Source: Sphingomonas canadensis | GTDB lineage: Bacteria; Pseudomonadota; Alphaproteobacteria; Sphingomonadales; Sphingomonadaceae | NCBI RefSeq assembly: GCF_026013525.1 | Contig: NZ_JAPDRA010000001.1 | Span: forward strand, 372,001 to 436,000 | DNA: 64,000 bases | Direction: 5' to 3' | Shown here: piece after piece, positions 20,937-29,004 of the stretch | Layout: the number at the start of each line of letters is the position of its first letter | Numbering within the stretch: the stretch's first letter is position 1 | Translations under genes and position numbers: made by a program | The notes under the pieces: model-generated | Told to the model about the DNA's origin: nothing | Databases searched by the model: none | The model's input: the letters and a program-made list of their open reading frames with translations, nothing else

Positions 20937-21830
20937 ATGCACGATTCGCAGGCATCAAGAAAAACTGCTCCCGGGCAAACCGCAACTGGCTGGCATCTGG
21001 CGGCGCTGCTGGCGGGGAACATCGCGCTCGCGTTCGGCCCATGGTTCGTGCGCGGGGCGGACGTGGGGCCGGTGGCGGCGGGCTTCTGGCGCGTGGCGAT
21101 CGCGGCGCCGCTGCTGATCGGCCTTTGCTATGCCGCCGCCGGGCCGCGCCCCTTCGCCGGCGCGCGCGGCCATTGGTGGGCGCTGGGGCTGGCGGGATTC
21201 GCCTTCGCCGGAGACCTGGCGAGCTGGCACCTGGGCCTGATGAAGACGACGCTGGCCAATTCGACGCTGTTCGGCAATTCGGCGACGCTGATGTTCCCGA
21301 TCTACGGCTTCCTCGCCGCGCGGGCCTGGCCCACGCGGCAGCAGGGGCTGGCCTTCGCGCTGGCCGCGGCGGGCGCGGTGCTGCTGCTCGGCCGTTCGTA
21401 CAGCATGTCGCCGGAGCATCTGGCGGGCGACCTGCTGTGCCTGCTCGCGGGGGCGCTCTACACCGTCTATTTCGTGCTGATGCTGCGCGCGCGGCGCGAC
21501 CTGACGCCGTTTCCGGCGCTGGCACTTTCCACCATCGCCACCGTTCCGCCGATGCTGATCTTCGCGCTGGCGCTGGGCGAGACGGTGTGGCCGCACAATT
21601 GGGGCATATTGATCGGGCTGGCGCTGGCCAGCCAGGTGCTGGGGCAGAGCCTGGTGCTGTTCGCGCTGCGTCACATCGCGCCGCTGGTGGTGGGCATCGC
21701 GCTGCTGGTGCAGCCGATCGTGGCGGGTGCGGTCGGCTGGATCGTCTATGGCGAGCGGCTGGGCTTGCCCGATCTGGTCGGCGCGATGCTGATCGCAGCG
21801 GCGCTGGTGCTGGTGCGGCGGGCAGAGTAG
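20937..21830 (+). CDS. EamA/DMT family transporter
   Basis: Inner-membrane drug/metabolite transporter superfamily member with ten hydrophobic segments in two EamA repeats (roughly 20-140 and 160-295). The first begins near WHLAALLAGNIALAFGPWFV and the second near LAGDLLCLLAGALYTVYFV. Substrate unknown. ATG at 20937 gives 297 residues; the open frame upstream overlaps the divergent gene's start and is not used. The COQ9-family gene follows by 8 bp. Confidence 0.85.
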   Translation: MHDSQASRKTAPGQTATGWHLAALLAGNIALAFGPWFVRGADVGPVAAGFWRVAIAAPLLIGLCYAAAGPRPFAGARGHWWALGLAGFAFAGDLASWHLGLMKTTLANSTLFGNSATLMFPIYGFLAARAWPTRQQGLAFALAAAGAVLLLGRSYSMSPEHLAGDLLCLLAGALYTVYFVLMLRARRDLTPFPALALSTIATVPPMLIFALALGETVWPHNWGILIGLALASQVLGQSLVLFALRHIAPLVVGIALLVQPIVAGAVGWIVYGERLGLPDLVGAMLIAAALVLVRRAE

Positions 21831-21838
21831 AACGGGCC

Positions 21839-22501
21839 ATGGCCGCTCTGCCCCCCGATCCGACGCTAGACGAGCTGCGCGAGGCGATCGCGCCGCTGAT
21901 CGCCGCCAATGCCGCCTTCGACGGCTGGACCCCCGCCGCCGCGCATGCCGCCGCCGGCACGCTGGGCGTGGACCCCGGCATGGCCGATCTGTGCTTCCCG
22001 GGCGGCGCGATGGAGATGATCGACGCCTGGTTCGCGCATATCGACCGGGCGATGCTGGAGAAGCTGCCCGCCGATGCGCTTGCGGCGATGAAGATCCGCG
22101 AGCGCATCGCCGCGCTGGTGGAGGCGCGGCTGGCGCTGGCGGCGCCGCATCGCGAATCGCTGCGCCGCGCGCTGGCGATCCTGGCGATGCCGCAGAACGC
22201 CGTGCGCGCCGCCCGGCTGGGCTGGCGCGCGGCCGACGCGATGTGGCGCGCGGCCGGAGACACCGCCACCGATTACAACCACTATACGAAGCGCGGCATC
22301 CTGGCCGGCGTCTATGCCGCCACCGTCGCCGTCTTCGTGCAGGACGACAGCGAAGGCCATGCCGAAACCCGCGCCTTCCTGGCCCGGCGGATCGACGGGA
22401 TCATGCGGTTCGAAAAGGCCAAGGGGCGCCTGACCGGCCAGGGCACCCACCGGCCCAGCCTGTCGCGCTTCATCGGCCGGCTGCGCTATCCGGCGGTGTA
22501 G
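21839..22501 (+). CDS. COQ9 family protein
   Basis: Protein of the COQ9 family, which binds isoprenoid lipids and assists ubiquinone hydroxylation in mitochondria and is widespread in alphaproteobacteria. The 220 residues are mostly helical, with an N-terminal TetR-like part. The characteristic C-terminal region DYNHYTKRGILAGVYAAT lies near 142-159, followed by the FVQDDS segment. Starts at ATG 21839, just after the EamA gene. The bacterial function is inferred from the family. Confidence 0.85.
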   Translation: MAALPPDPTLDELREAIAPLIAANAAFDGWTPAAAHAAAGTLGVDPGMADLCFPGGAMEMIDAWFAHIDRAMLEKLPADALAAMKIRERIAALVEARLALAAPHRESLRRALAILAMPQNAVRAARLGWRAADAMWRAAGDTATDYNHYTKRGILAGVYAATVAVFVQDDSEGHAETRAFLARRIDGIMRFEKAKGRLTGQGTHRPSLSRFIGRLRYPAV

Positions 22502-22642
22502 GCGCGGTCAGGGCGGATAGGGCGCGCCGATACGGAATATCCCCGCCTCCTTTGCTCCCAGCAATCCTGTATTCCGGCGGACACCGGCGCGATCCCCCAA
22601 TCGCAGCCGGGGCCGGGATTGCGCTGGCGTTGGACCGCTTCT

Positions 22643-22667
22643 ATTGATAATCGCTCGCATTATGAAT
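22643..22667. promoter_or_regulatory. Fur-box-like palindrome over the feoA start
   Basis: The arms ATTGATAAT (22643-22651) and ATTATGAAT (22659-22667) are inverted copies matching at 8 of 9 positions around a 7-bp centre. The core GATAAT...CATTAT has the outer hexamers of the classical ferric-uptake-regulator box. It covers the feoA ATG at 22662, so Fur-Fe binding there would block translation start or initiation of transcription. Inferred from pattern only. Confidence 0.5.
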
Positions 22668-22928
22668 TTGCCCGCCCCTTCCCGAGTCCCGCTGAACGCG
22701 CTGCCCCGCATGGGCGCGGGCGTCGTCGCCTCGGTCGACTGGCATGCGCTGACCGAGCCGGAGGCGCGGCGGCTGCGCGAGCTGGGGCTGGACGAGGGGG
22801 TGGAGGTGGAGCTGCTGCGCCCCTCCGGCCTGATGGGCGGGCCGGTGGCGTGCCGGATCGGCCGGATGATCGTCGCGCTGCGCCGCCATGTGGCGGGCGC
22901 GATCCACGTGGCGCCAACGGCCGGCTGA
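22662..22928 (+). CDS. feoA: Ferrous iron transport protein A
   Basis: Small SH3-like cytoplasmic protein that works with FeoB in Fe(II) uptake. With ATG at 22662 it has 88 residues and includes the FeoA core EARRLRELGLDEGVEVELLRP (in part: RRLRELGLDEGVEV near 36-49) and GPVACRIGRMIVALRR near 60-75. It is followed 4 bp later by feoB. The upstream palindrome suggests iron control. Confidence 0.9.
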   Translation: MNLPAPSRVPLNALPRMGAGVVASVDWHALTEPEARRLRELGLDEGVEVELLRPSGLMGGPVACRIGRMIVALRRHVAGAIHVAPTAG

Positions 22929-22932
22929 GCGC

Positions 22933-24789
22933 ATGAACCCCGCACCGCTCGTCGCGCTGGTCGGCAATCCCAACGCCGGCAAAAGCGCCCTGTTCAACGC
23001 GCTGACCGGCGCGCGGCAGAAGGTGGGCAATTATCCCGGCGTCACCGTGGAGCGCCACGCGGGCCGCCTGGCGCTGGCCGATGGGCGGCCGGTAGAGCTG
23101 CTCGACCTGCCCGGCACCTACAGCCTGGACCCGTCGAGCCCGGACGAAGCGGTCACCCGCGACGTGCTGCTGGGCAAGCAGGCGGGCGAGCGGCTGCCTG
23201 ACGCGATCGTGGTGGTGGTGGACGCCGCCAATCTGGACAACCACCTGCGCTTCACGCTTCAGCTCATCGCGCTGGGGCTGCCGATGGTGGTGGCGCTCAA
23301 CATGTTCGACCTGGCCGAGCGCGACGGGCTGGTGCTGGACCCCGAAGCGCTGGAGCGTGAGCTGGGCGTTCCCGTGGTGCCCACCGTCGCCGTGCGCCGC
23401 CGCGGGCTGGACGCGCTCAAGGAGCGGCTGGCCGAGGTGATCTCCCCCGGCGCGCGGACGCTGCGCGAGGGCCATGGCGTGCCGCACGACATCACCGTGC
23501 TCCAGCGCCGCGCGCGCCAGATCGCGCTGGCCGCCACCGTCTCCGAAACCGCGGTGCGCCGCTGGACCCACCGGATCGACGCGGTGGCGCTGCATCCCGT
23601 GGCCGGGCCGGTGCTGTTGTTCGGGCTGATGTTCGTGATGTTCCAGGCGGTGTTCGCCTGGTCAGAGGCGCCGATCGGCTGGATCGAGGGGCTGATGGCC
23701 TGGCTTGGCGAGCAGGCGGGCGCGCTGATCCCCGCGGGCTGGCTGCATTCGCTGGTGGTGGACGGCGTGATCGCGGGCGTGGGCGCGGTGGTGGTGTTCC
23801 TGCCGCAGATCCTGATCCTGTTCGCCTTCATCCTGACGCTGGAGGCCTCCGGATACATGGTGCGCGCCGCGTTCCTGATGGACCGGCTGATGGCCAGCGT
23901 GGGGCTTTCGGGCCGCGCCTTCATCCCGCTGCTGTCCAGCTTCGCCTGCGCCGTCCCCGGCATCATGGCCACGCGCACCATCGCGGACGATAAGGACCGG
24001 CTGACCACGATCCTGATCGCCCCGCTGATGACCTGTTCGGCGCGCTGGCCGGTCTACACCATGGTTATCGGCGCCTTCTTCCCCAACCGGCAGGTGCTGC
24101 CCTTCGTCGGGTTGCAGGGGCTGGTGGCGTTCGGGCTGCTGATCACCGGCATCCTGGGCGCGCTGGCGGCGGCGCTGATCCTGCGGCGCACGGTGACGCG
24201 CGGCGCGACCAGCGGCTTCATGATGGAAATGCCCAAATATCAATGGCCCCAGCCGCGCGACCTGTTGCTGGGCCTGGCGCAGCGCGCCGAGGTGTTCCTG
24301 AAGCGCGCGGGCAGCATCATCCTGGTCACCACCATCGTGCTGTGGGCGCTGCTGAGCTTCCCCAAGGCGCCCGACGGGCAGAGCCAGGTCGAATATTCGA
24401 TCGCGGGGCGGATCGGTTCGGCGATCGAGGTGGTGGTGGCGCCGATCGGCTTCAACCGCGACATCTCGCTCGCGCTGCTGCCCGCGATGTCCGCGCGCGA
24501 GGTGGCGGTGGCGGCGATCGGCACCGTCTACGCCATCGACGATCCGGAAGGCGACGCGGGGCAGGAGACGATCCGCGAGAAGCTGCAGAGCCGCTGGAGC
24601 CTGGCGACGGCGCTGGCCTTCCTGGTGTGGTTCGTGTTCGCGCCGCAATGCATCTCCACCATCGCGGTGACGCGGCGCGAGACCAACGGGTGGAAATGGC
24701 CCGCCTTCATGGTGGGGTATCTGTTCGCGCTGGCCTATGCCGGCGCGGGCATCACCTATTGGACGGCGGTGGCGCTGGGGCTGGGATAG
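22933..24789 (+). CDS. feoB: Ferrous iron transporter FeoB
   Basis: Inner-membrane Fe(II) transporter with an N-terminal G-protein domain. G1 is GNPNAGKS at 11-18, G3 DLPGTYS near 57-63 and the G4-type NMFD near 119-122. The membrane part (about 220-615) has the paired Gate motifs, including the segment CAVPGIMATRTI with its conserved cysteine and the later LLPAMSAREVAVAAIG. Its 618 residues are at the short end of the family, with no extra C-terminal tail. The start at 22933 follows the feoA stop by 4 bp. Confidence 0.95.
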   Translation: MNPAPLVALVGNPNAGKSALFNALTGARQKVGNYPGVTVERHAGRLALADGRPVELLDLPGTYSLDPSSPDEAVTRDVLLGKQAGERLPDAIVVVVDAANLDNHLRFTLQLIALGLPMVVALNMFDLAERDGLVLDPEALERELGVPVVPTVAVRRRGLDALKERLAEVISPGARTLREGHGVPHDITVLQRRARQIALAATVSETAVRRWTHRIDAVALHPVAGPVLLFGLMFVMFQAVFAWSEAPIGWIEGLMAWLGEQAGALIPAGWLHSLVVDGVIAGVGAVVVFLPQILILFAFILTLEASGYMVRAAFLMDRLMASVGLSGRAFIPLLSSFACAVPGIMATRTIADDKDRLTTILIAPLMTCSARWPVYTMVIGAFFPNRQVLPFVGLQGLVAFGLLITGILGALAAALILRRTVTRGATSGFMMEMPKYQWPQPRDLLLGLAQRAEVFLKRAGSIILVTTIVLWALLSFPKAPDGQSQVEYSIAGRIGSAIEVVVAPIGFNRDISLALLPAMSAREVAVAAIGTVYAIDDPEGDAGQETIREKLQSRWSLATALAFLVWFVFAPQCISTIAVTRRETNGWKWPAFMVGYLFALAYAGAGITYWTAVALGLG

Positions 24790-24806
24790 CGTCTGCCGGA
24801 GCGCGG

Positions 24807-24980
24807 CTAATCGCGCCTGGCGCCGTCCAGATCGCGCGCGGCCTTTTCCTGCGCGGCGCGATCGGCGGCCTTCTGCTCCTTCGTCCGGCCGAAGCGGATG
24901 CGGTTTTCCACAGCGCGGGCGGACTTCTCCACACGTGCCTTCGCCTTTCTGGCCCGGTTCAGGTTGATGACGTCGCCCAT
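24807..24980 (-). CDS. DUF4169 family small protein
   Basis: 57-residue basic protein that begins MGDVINLNRARKAKAR and continues with a lysine/alanine-rich helix (NRIRFGRTKEQKAADRAAQ). This is the pattern of the DUF4169 family seen across alphaproteobacteria. The function is unknown. Read from ATG at 24980, convergent with feoB and divergent from ssb. The open frame reaches further upstream but over the ssb gene. Confidence 0.8.
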   Translation of the reverse strand: MGDVINLNRARKAKARVEKSARAVENRIRFGRTKEQKAADRAAQEKAARDLDGARRD

Positions 24981-25065
24981 CGATAGTACCCCGCTCCTCC
25001 ACGCGCACCTGCGCAAGGGGGAGGCGGGCGCCGCCCCCTGATATCGATTCCAAGACGGAGATTCC

Positions 25066-25629
25066 ATGGCGGGCAGCGTCAACAAGGTGATCCTGGTCGG
25101 CAACCTGGGGCGCGACCCCGAAGCGCGCAGCTTCCAGAACGGCGGCAAGGTGGTGGAGCTGCGCATCGCCACGTCCGAGACCTGGAAGGACCGCCAGTCC
25201 GGCGAGCGGCGCGAGAAGACCGAGTGGCATACGGTGAAGATCTTCTCCGAAGGCCTGGCCAATGTCGCCGAACGCTATCTGCGCAAGGGATCGAAGGTCT
25301 ATCTGGAAGGCCAGCTCCAGACGCGGAAGTGGCAGGACCAGTCGGGCGCCGACCGTTATTCGACCGAGATCGTGCTGCAGGGCTTCAACGCCCAGATGGT
25401 GCTGCTCGATGCCCCCGGCGGCGGTAGCGGCGGCGGCGGTTCGCGCGGTGGCGGCGGCGGCGACGATTGGGGCGCCGGCGACAATTTCGGCGGCCCCTCC
25501 TCCGCGCGCGGCGGTGGTGGCGCCGGCTATGGCGGTGGCGGAACGGCCGCGGGATCGGGCGGCGGCTCGCGCGGCGGCGATTTCGGCGGCGGCTTCCCCG
25601 ACGATCTGGACGACGACGTTCCCTTCTGA
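25066..25629 (+). CDS. ssb: Single-stranded DNA-binding protein
   Basis: Binds and protects single-stranded DNA as a tetramer and recruits repair and replication proteins. The OB-fold covers about residues 1-115, opening [19 protein letters not shown] with [12 protein letters not shown] near 52-63. A glycine/serine-rich disordered linker (about 118-175) follows, then the acidic tip ending DDDVPF that contacts partner proteins. 187 residues. ATG at 25066 with GGAG upstream. A lipoprotein gene follows. Confidence 0.96.
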   Translation: MAGSVNKVILVGNLGRDPEARSFQNGGKVVELRIATSETWKDRQSGERREKTEWHTVKIFSEGLANVAERYLRKGSKVYLEGQLQTRKWQDQSGADRYSTEIVLQGFNAQMVLLDAPGGGSGGGGSRGGGGGDDWGAGDNFGGPSSARGGGGAGYGGGGTAAGSGGGSRGGDFGGGFPDDLDDDVPF

Positions 25630-25657
25630 TCCGGCCCAGGCCGGAAGGAGCGATGCG

Positions 25658-26092
25658 ATGAAGCGGGTGATCGTGGCCGCCGGACTGGCGGCGATGCTGA
25701 CCGCATGCAGCAGCGGCGGCTCCGGCAGCGGCAAGGACCGGGAGGCGGGGCCTGCGGGCCGCGCCGCCAAGGACGCTCCGGCGCCGGGCCAGGCGAGCTG
25801 CGCGCACAAGCCCGCCTTCGCGCCCGTCTATGCCGGCGCCGCGATACGTCATTGCGTGGAGGCGAAGGACGGCCCCGGCGCGGGCAGCGGATCGATGGGC
25901 TATGCCGTGCCGGTCGCGCCCGCGACGGTGCTCGCCTGGTCGCGCGGCGAGATCGAGAAGGGCGGGTTCAAGGTCACGCTATCCACCGATACGATGATGA
26001 GCGCGGCCGATGGCACCAGCACCGTGGCCGTGATCACCACCCCGGAGGGCGGCGGCAGCACCGTGATCCTGAACTGGGGCCGCAAGAAATAG
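25658..26092 (+). CDS. Putative lipoprotein
   Basis: 144-residue secreted protein of unknown function. The N-terminus MKRVIVAAGLAAMLTACSS is a lipoprotein signal with lipobox LTAC (Cys 17), so the mature protein should be membrane-anchored. A Gly/Ser/Ala-rich linker follows, then two cysteines (SCAHKP and RHCVEA) that could form a disulfide, and a C-terminal beta-rich region ending TVILNWGRKK. GGAAGGAG lies upstream of the ATG at 25658. No named family recognised. Confidence 0.75.
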   Translation: MKRVIVAAGLAAMLTACSSGGSGSGKDREAGPAGRAAKDAPAPGQASCAHKPAFAPVYAGAAIRHCVEAKDGPGAGSGSMGYAVPVAPATVLAWSRGEIEKGGFKVTLSTDTMMSAADGTSTVAVITTPEGGGSTVILNWGRKK

Positions 26093-26120
26093 CCGCCGCT
26101 CTCCCTCCCGCCGCGCCGCT

Positions 26121-26591
26121 TCAGACGTAACAGCCGATCTCCACATGCCGGGCGTTCTCCGGATAGCCGGTGACCTCCACCCCGGCCGCGTCGAGCCAGG
26201 CGTGCGCCTCCAGCGGCTTTTCGGTGCCCTTGCGCGCGCCCAGATGCAGCCCCGCGCCGATGCCGCGCCGCCTCAGCATCGCCTGCGCCGCGATCGCCTG
26301 GGGCAGGCAGACCGCGCGGAAAGGCACATGGGTGGCGGCGCGGGTGACCGCCCAGCCGATCTCGCGCGCGATCCGCGCCTGATCGGCGCTGCCGGTGCGC
26401 GGCGCGGCGCGCGGATCGGCCGCCGCGACGAAGGTGCCCAGGCGCGGGGACAGCCGCGGGAAGGGCACCAGCGCCAGCAGCACCCGCGCCCGCGCCAGAT
26501 GCAGCGCCGCCTCCGCCAGCAGCGCGCGCTCCCGCCAACTGACCTGCACCATGCGCGTAAGCCGCGATTTCCAGCCGCGTTTGCGCCTCAC
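26121..26591 (-). CDS. Lasso peptide biosynthesis B2-like (transglutaminase-fold) protein
   Basis: 156-residue protein that resembles the B2 leader peptidases of lasso-peptide clusters. The papain/transglutaminase-like triad is visible: Cys in RAVCLPQAIAAQAML (about 90-104), His in EAHAWLDAAG (about 130-139) and the acidic residue in GVEVTGYPEN just after. No precursor peptide, asparagine-synthetase-like cyclase or PqqD-like B1 gene is adjacent, so it is an orphan. The GTG at 26591 overlaps the stop of the upstream phospholipase-D gene by 4 bp (GTGA), so the two are coupled. A role in peptide cleavage is inferred from the fold only. Confidence 0.7.
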   Translation of the reverse strand: MRRKRGWKSRLTRMVQVSWRERALLAEAALHLARARVLLALVPFPRLSPRLGTFVAAADPRAAPRTGSADQARIAREIGWAVTRAATHVPFRAVCLPQAIAAQAMLRRRGIGAGLHLGARKGTEKPLEAHAWLDAAGVEVTGYPENARHVEIGCYV

Positions 26592-27754
26592 CGCCGCCTG
26601 AACCTCCCGAAATTGAGCCGCCGCGAGACGTTATAATCGAGCACCGCCATCACGAAATAGGCGGCCATCTGAAGGAAGCGCGTCCATGGCCCGGTCTGCC
26701 GCCGGTAATCCTCGCCGGTAATACGCCGCGATTCGCGCACCTCGCCCTGGACATAGCGGCGGACGTGCGCGGCGAACGCCGCATCCTCGATCCGCAGCAT
26801 CAGCTCCAGGTTCAGGAACATGCTGCGGATGTCGAAATTGGCCGATCCGATGTGGACGACATCGTCGATCACATACAGCTTCGTATGCAGCTTGGTCGGC
26901 TGATACTCATAGATTTCCACGCCCTTGCGCAGCAGCCCGGCATAGGTGAAGCGCGCCGCCCATAACGCCGCGCCATGATCGACGCGCGAGGGAAGCACCA
27001 CGCGCACCCGCCCGCGCCGGGCCGCCTTGTCCAGCCGCCGCAGCATCGCCGGATTTGGCGCGAAATAGGAGGAGATCAAATCGATCCGCAGCGCGCGCTG
27101 CATGTCTCGGCGGAACATCTTGGCCCAGGGCGACAGCCGCCGCATCGGCCCGCTGAGCAACCAGCGCGCGGCACCGGCCGGCTCGCTCCAGCTCCTCAAC
27201 GTGGCGCCCAGCAGCCGCATCGGCGCGCGCTCCTGCCGCGTCCATTGCGCCAGCGCGTCGAAATAGCCCGCCAGCCGCGCCGCCGCCGGCCCTTCCACCA
27301 GCAGCCCCAGGTCGCGCCAGGCGCCGTCCTGCGCGGTGCCGAAATAGGCGGTCTCGATATTGAACCCGCCGACGATCGCACGCTCCTCGTCCGCCAGCGC
27401 CAGCTTCTGGTGGTTGCGCAACAGATAGCGCCGCCCCCAGCGCGGCACGAAGCGGCAGAGGTCCACCCCCGCCGCCACCAGCGGATCGAAGAAGCGGTTG
27501 GCCGCGGCCGTCTCGCTCCCCAGCCCGTCGACGATCACCGAAACGCGCACGCCGCGTTCGGCGGCGCAGATCAGCGCCTGGCGCAGCGCGGCCCCGGCTT
27601 CGTCGTCGAGATAGATGTAATAGATGATGCGCAGCGTGCGCTCCGCCGCCCCGATCAGCGCGAGCAGGTTCGCCAGCCGCTCCGGCCCCTCGGTGAGCAG
27701 GGTCAGCCGGTTGCCGTCGACCGTGAAGCTCGGTTGCGGTGCATGCCCGGCCAT
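26588..27754 (-). CDS. Phospholipase D-like / cardiolipin synthase family protein
   Basis: Two HKD motifs mark the phospholipase D superfamily: [17 protein letters not shown] near 114-130 and [20 protein letters not shown] near 291-310 (HxKxxxxD in both). Such proteins make cardiolipin from phosphatidylglycerol or move phosphatidyl groups. Length 388 is close to the soluble ClsB/ClsC-type enzymes. A hydrophobic patch near the C-terminus ([12 protein letters not shown]) could bind the membrane. There is no N-terminal transmembrane hairpin as in ClsA. ATG at 27754; translationally coupled to the B2-like gene downstream. Confidence 0.88.
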   Translation of the reverse strand: MAGHAPQPSFTVDGNRLTLLTEGPERLANLLALIGAAERTLRIIYYIYLDDEAGAALRQALICAAERGVRVSVIVDGLGSETAAANRFFDPLVAAGVDLCRFVPRWGRRYLLRNHQKLALADEERAIVGGFNIETAYFGTAQDGAWRDLGLLVEGPAAARLAGYFDALAQWTRQERAPMRLLGATLRSWSEPAGAARWLLSGPMRRLSPWAKMFRRDMQRALRIDLISSYFAPNPAMLRRLDKAARRGRVRVVLPSRVDHGAALWAARFTYAGLLRKGVEIYEYQPTKLHTKLYVIDDVVHIGSANFDIRSMFLNLELMLRIEDAAFAAHVRRYVQGEVRESRRITGEDYRRQTGPWTRFLQMAAYFVMAVLDYNVSRRLNFGRFRRR

Positions 27755-27802
27755 GGCGACGTGATGGGAGGGCGCGGGGCAAAGGGCAAGGGGCGCATTT
27801 CC

Positions 27803-27831
27803 TTGACATTCCGGGGGTTCGCGCCTAGGTC
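27803..27831 (+). promoter_or_regulatory. Sigma-70-type promoter of rpoZ
   Basis: A consensus -35 TTGACA (27803-27808) is followed after exactly 17 bp by a weak -10 TAGGTC (27826-27831). It lies 40 bp upstream of the rpoZ start, in the gap between divergent genes. Confidence 0.5.
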
Positions 27832-27871
27832 CGCGTCCTTTCCGGACACCCGTAGATTCAAGGAAGCGTTC

Positions 27872-28216
27872 ATGGCGCGCGTCACTGTCGAGGATTGCGT
27901 CGACAAGGTTCCCAACCGGTTCGATCTGGTGCTGTTCGCGGCGCAGCGCGCCCGGCAGATTTCCGGCGGCGCCGAGCTGACGCTCGATCGCGATCGCGAC
28001 AAGAACCCGGTCGTCGCGCTGCGCGAGATCGCGGAGGAGACGATCCGCCCCGACCAGCTCGAAGAGGCGGTGGTTTCCGGCCTGCAGCGCGTTCAGATCG
28101 ACGACGAGGAAGCGCCGGACGAGATCGGCAGCCTCTCCGCCCAGGCGGAGGCGCTGCGCCTCACCGCCGCGGCGCCGCCGCGCAACCAGAATCTGGGCGG
28201 CGATTACGACGGCTGA
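27872..28216 (+). CDS. rpoZ: DNA-directed RNA polymerase subunit omega
   Basis: Small RNA polymerase subunit that helps fold and assemble beta-prime. The first 65 residues carry the family core: [20 protein letters not shown], then AAQRARQIS and [16 protein letters not shown]. The C-terminal 45 residues are acidic and variable, as in other alphaproteobacteria. 114 residues from ATG 27872. A rho-independent terminator follows at 28242-28272, and a promoter precedes, so it appears monocistronic. Confidence 0.95.
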   Translation: MARVTVEDCVDKVPNRFDLVLFAAQRARQISGGAELTLDRDRDKNPVVALREIAEETIRPDQLEEAVVSGLQRVQIDDEEAPDEIGSLSAQAEALRLTAAAPPRNQNLGGDYDG

Positions 28217-28241
28217 TCCGCCGGCGAATCGGGTTCAAGCG

Positions 28242-28272
28242 AAGGGCCGGGGAGCGATCCCGCGGCCCTTTT
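28242..28272 (+). terminator. Rho-independent terminator after rpoZ
   Basis: Stem AAGGGCC (28242-28248) pairs with GGCCCTT (28264-28270), extended by GGGA/TCCC across a one-to-two-base bulge, and is followed by TTTT. It lies 25 bp after the rpoZ stop. Confidence 0.7.
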
Positions 28273-28323
28273 GCTTTCCGGCCCTTTGCTTTCCGGGGGG
28301 CGGCACGCGGGCGTCGGCTGGCT

Positions 28324-29004
28324 TCAGGCCCCCGGCGCGTCCGGGCGCCCCTTGAAGCCCTGGGCCACGACATACCATTCGACCGATCCCTTGCGGCTGG
28401 CCGGCGGCTTGGCGTGCTTCACCGTGGTGAAGGCGCGCTTCATCTCTGCGACAAGCTGCGAATCGGCGCCGCCCGCGAACACCTTGGCGACAAAGGCGCC
28501 GCCGGGGGCCAGCACCTGCTGCACGAAATCGAACGCCACCTCCACCAGCCCCATGGTGCGCAGCGCGTCGGTCTGCGGATGGCCCACGGTGTTGGCCGCC
28601 ATGTCGGACAGGATCAGGTCCGGCGCCCCGCCCAGCGCGGCGATCAGCCGTTCGGGCGCGGCATCGTCCAGGAAATCCATCATCAGGATCTCGACGCCAT
28701 CGATCGGATCGACGGGCAACAGATCGATGCCGACCACCGCCGCCTTGGGCAGCTTGCGCCGCACCACCTGTGCCCAGCCCCCGGGCGCGATGCCCAGGTC
28801 CACGACGCGCTTGGAACCCTTCAGGAAACCGAACTTCTCATCCAGTTCCAACAGCTTATAGGCCGCGCGGCTGCGATAGCCCTCCGCCTTGGCGCGCTTG
28901 ACATAGGGATCGTTGAGCTGGCGTTCCAGCCAGCGCGTCGATTGCGCGGTGCGCCCGCGCGCCGTGCGCACGCGCGTATGCCCCCTGGTGCCGCCGCGGC
29001 TCAT
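28324..29004 (-). CDS. rlmE: 23S rRNA (uridine-2'-O)-methyltransferase RlmE
   Basis: FtsJ/RrmJ-type methyltransferase that 2'-O-methylates a uridine of the 23S rRNA A loop using S-adenosylmethionine. Key parts are YRSRAAYKLLELDEKF near 41-56, the SAM site VVDLGIAPGGWAQV near 67-80 and LSDMAANTVG near 132-141. The catalytic K-D-K-E set is present (K in AAYKL, D in LSDM, K in VAKVF, E in SVEWY). The ATG at 29004 overlaps the stop of the upstream ppx/gppA gene by 4 bp. 226 residues. Confidence 0.93.
   Translation of the reverse strand: MSRGGTRGHTRVRTARGRTAQSTRWLERQLNDPYVKRAKAEGYRSRAAYKLLELDEKFGFLKGSKRVVDLGIAPGGWAQVVRRKLPKAAVVGIDLLPVDPIDGVEILMMDFLDDAAPERLIAALGGAPDLILSDMAANTVGHPQTDALRTMGLVEVAFDFVQQVLAPGGAFVAKVFAGGADSQLVAEMKRAFTTVKHAKPPASRKGSVEWYVVAQGFKGRPDAPGA

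Noticed and set aside
25418..25610. Glycine-rich repeats in ssb as a tandem-repeat locus
   Set aside because: This is the ordinary disordered linker of single-stranded DNA-binding proteins, low-complexity in both DNA and protein.
23662..25809. 715-codon minus-strand frame across feoB and ssb
   Set aside because: It crosses three well-supported genes and shows only low-complexity residues.
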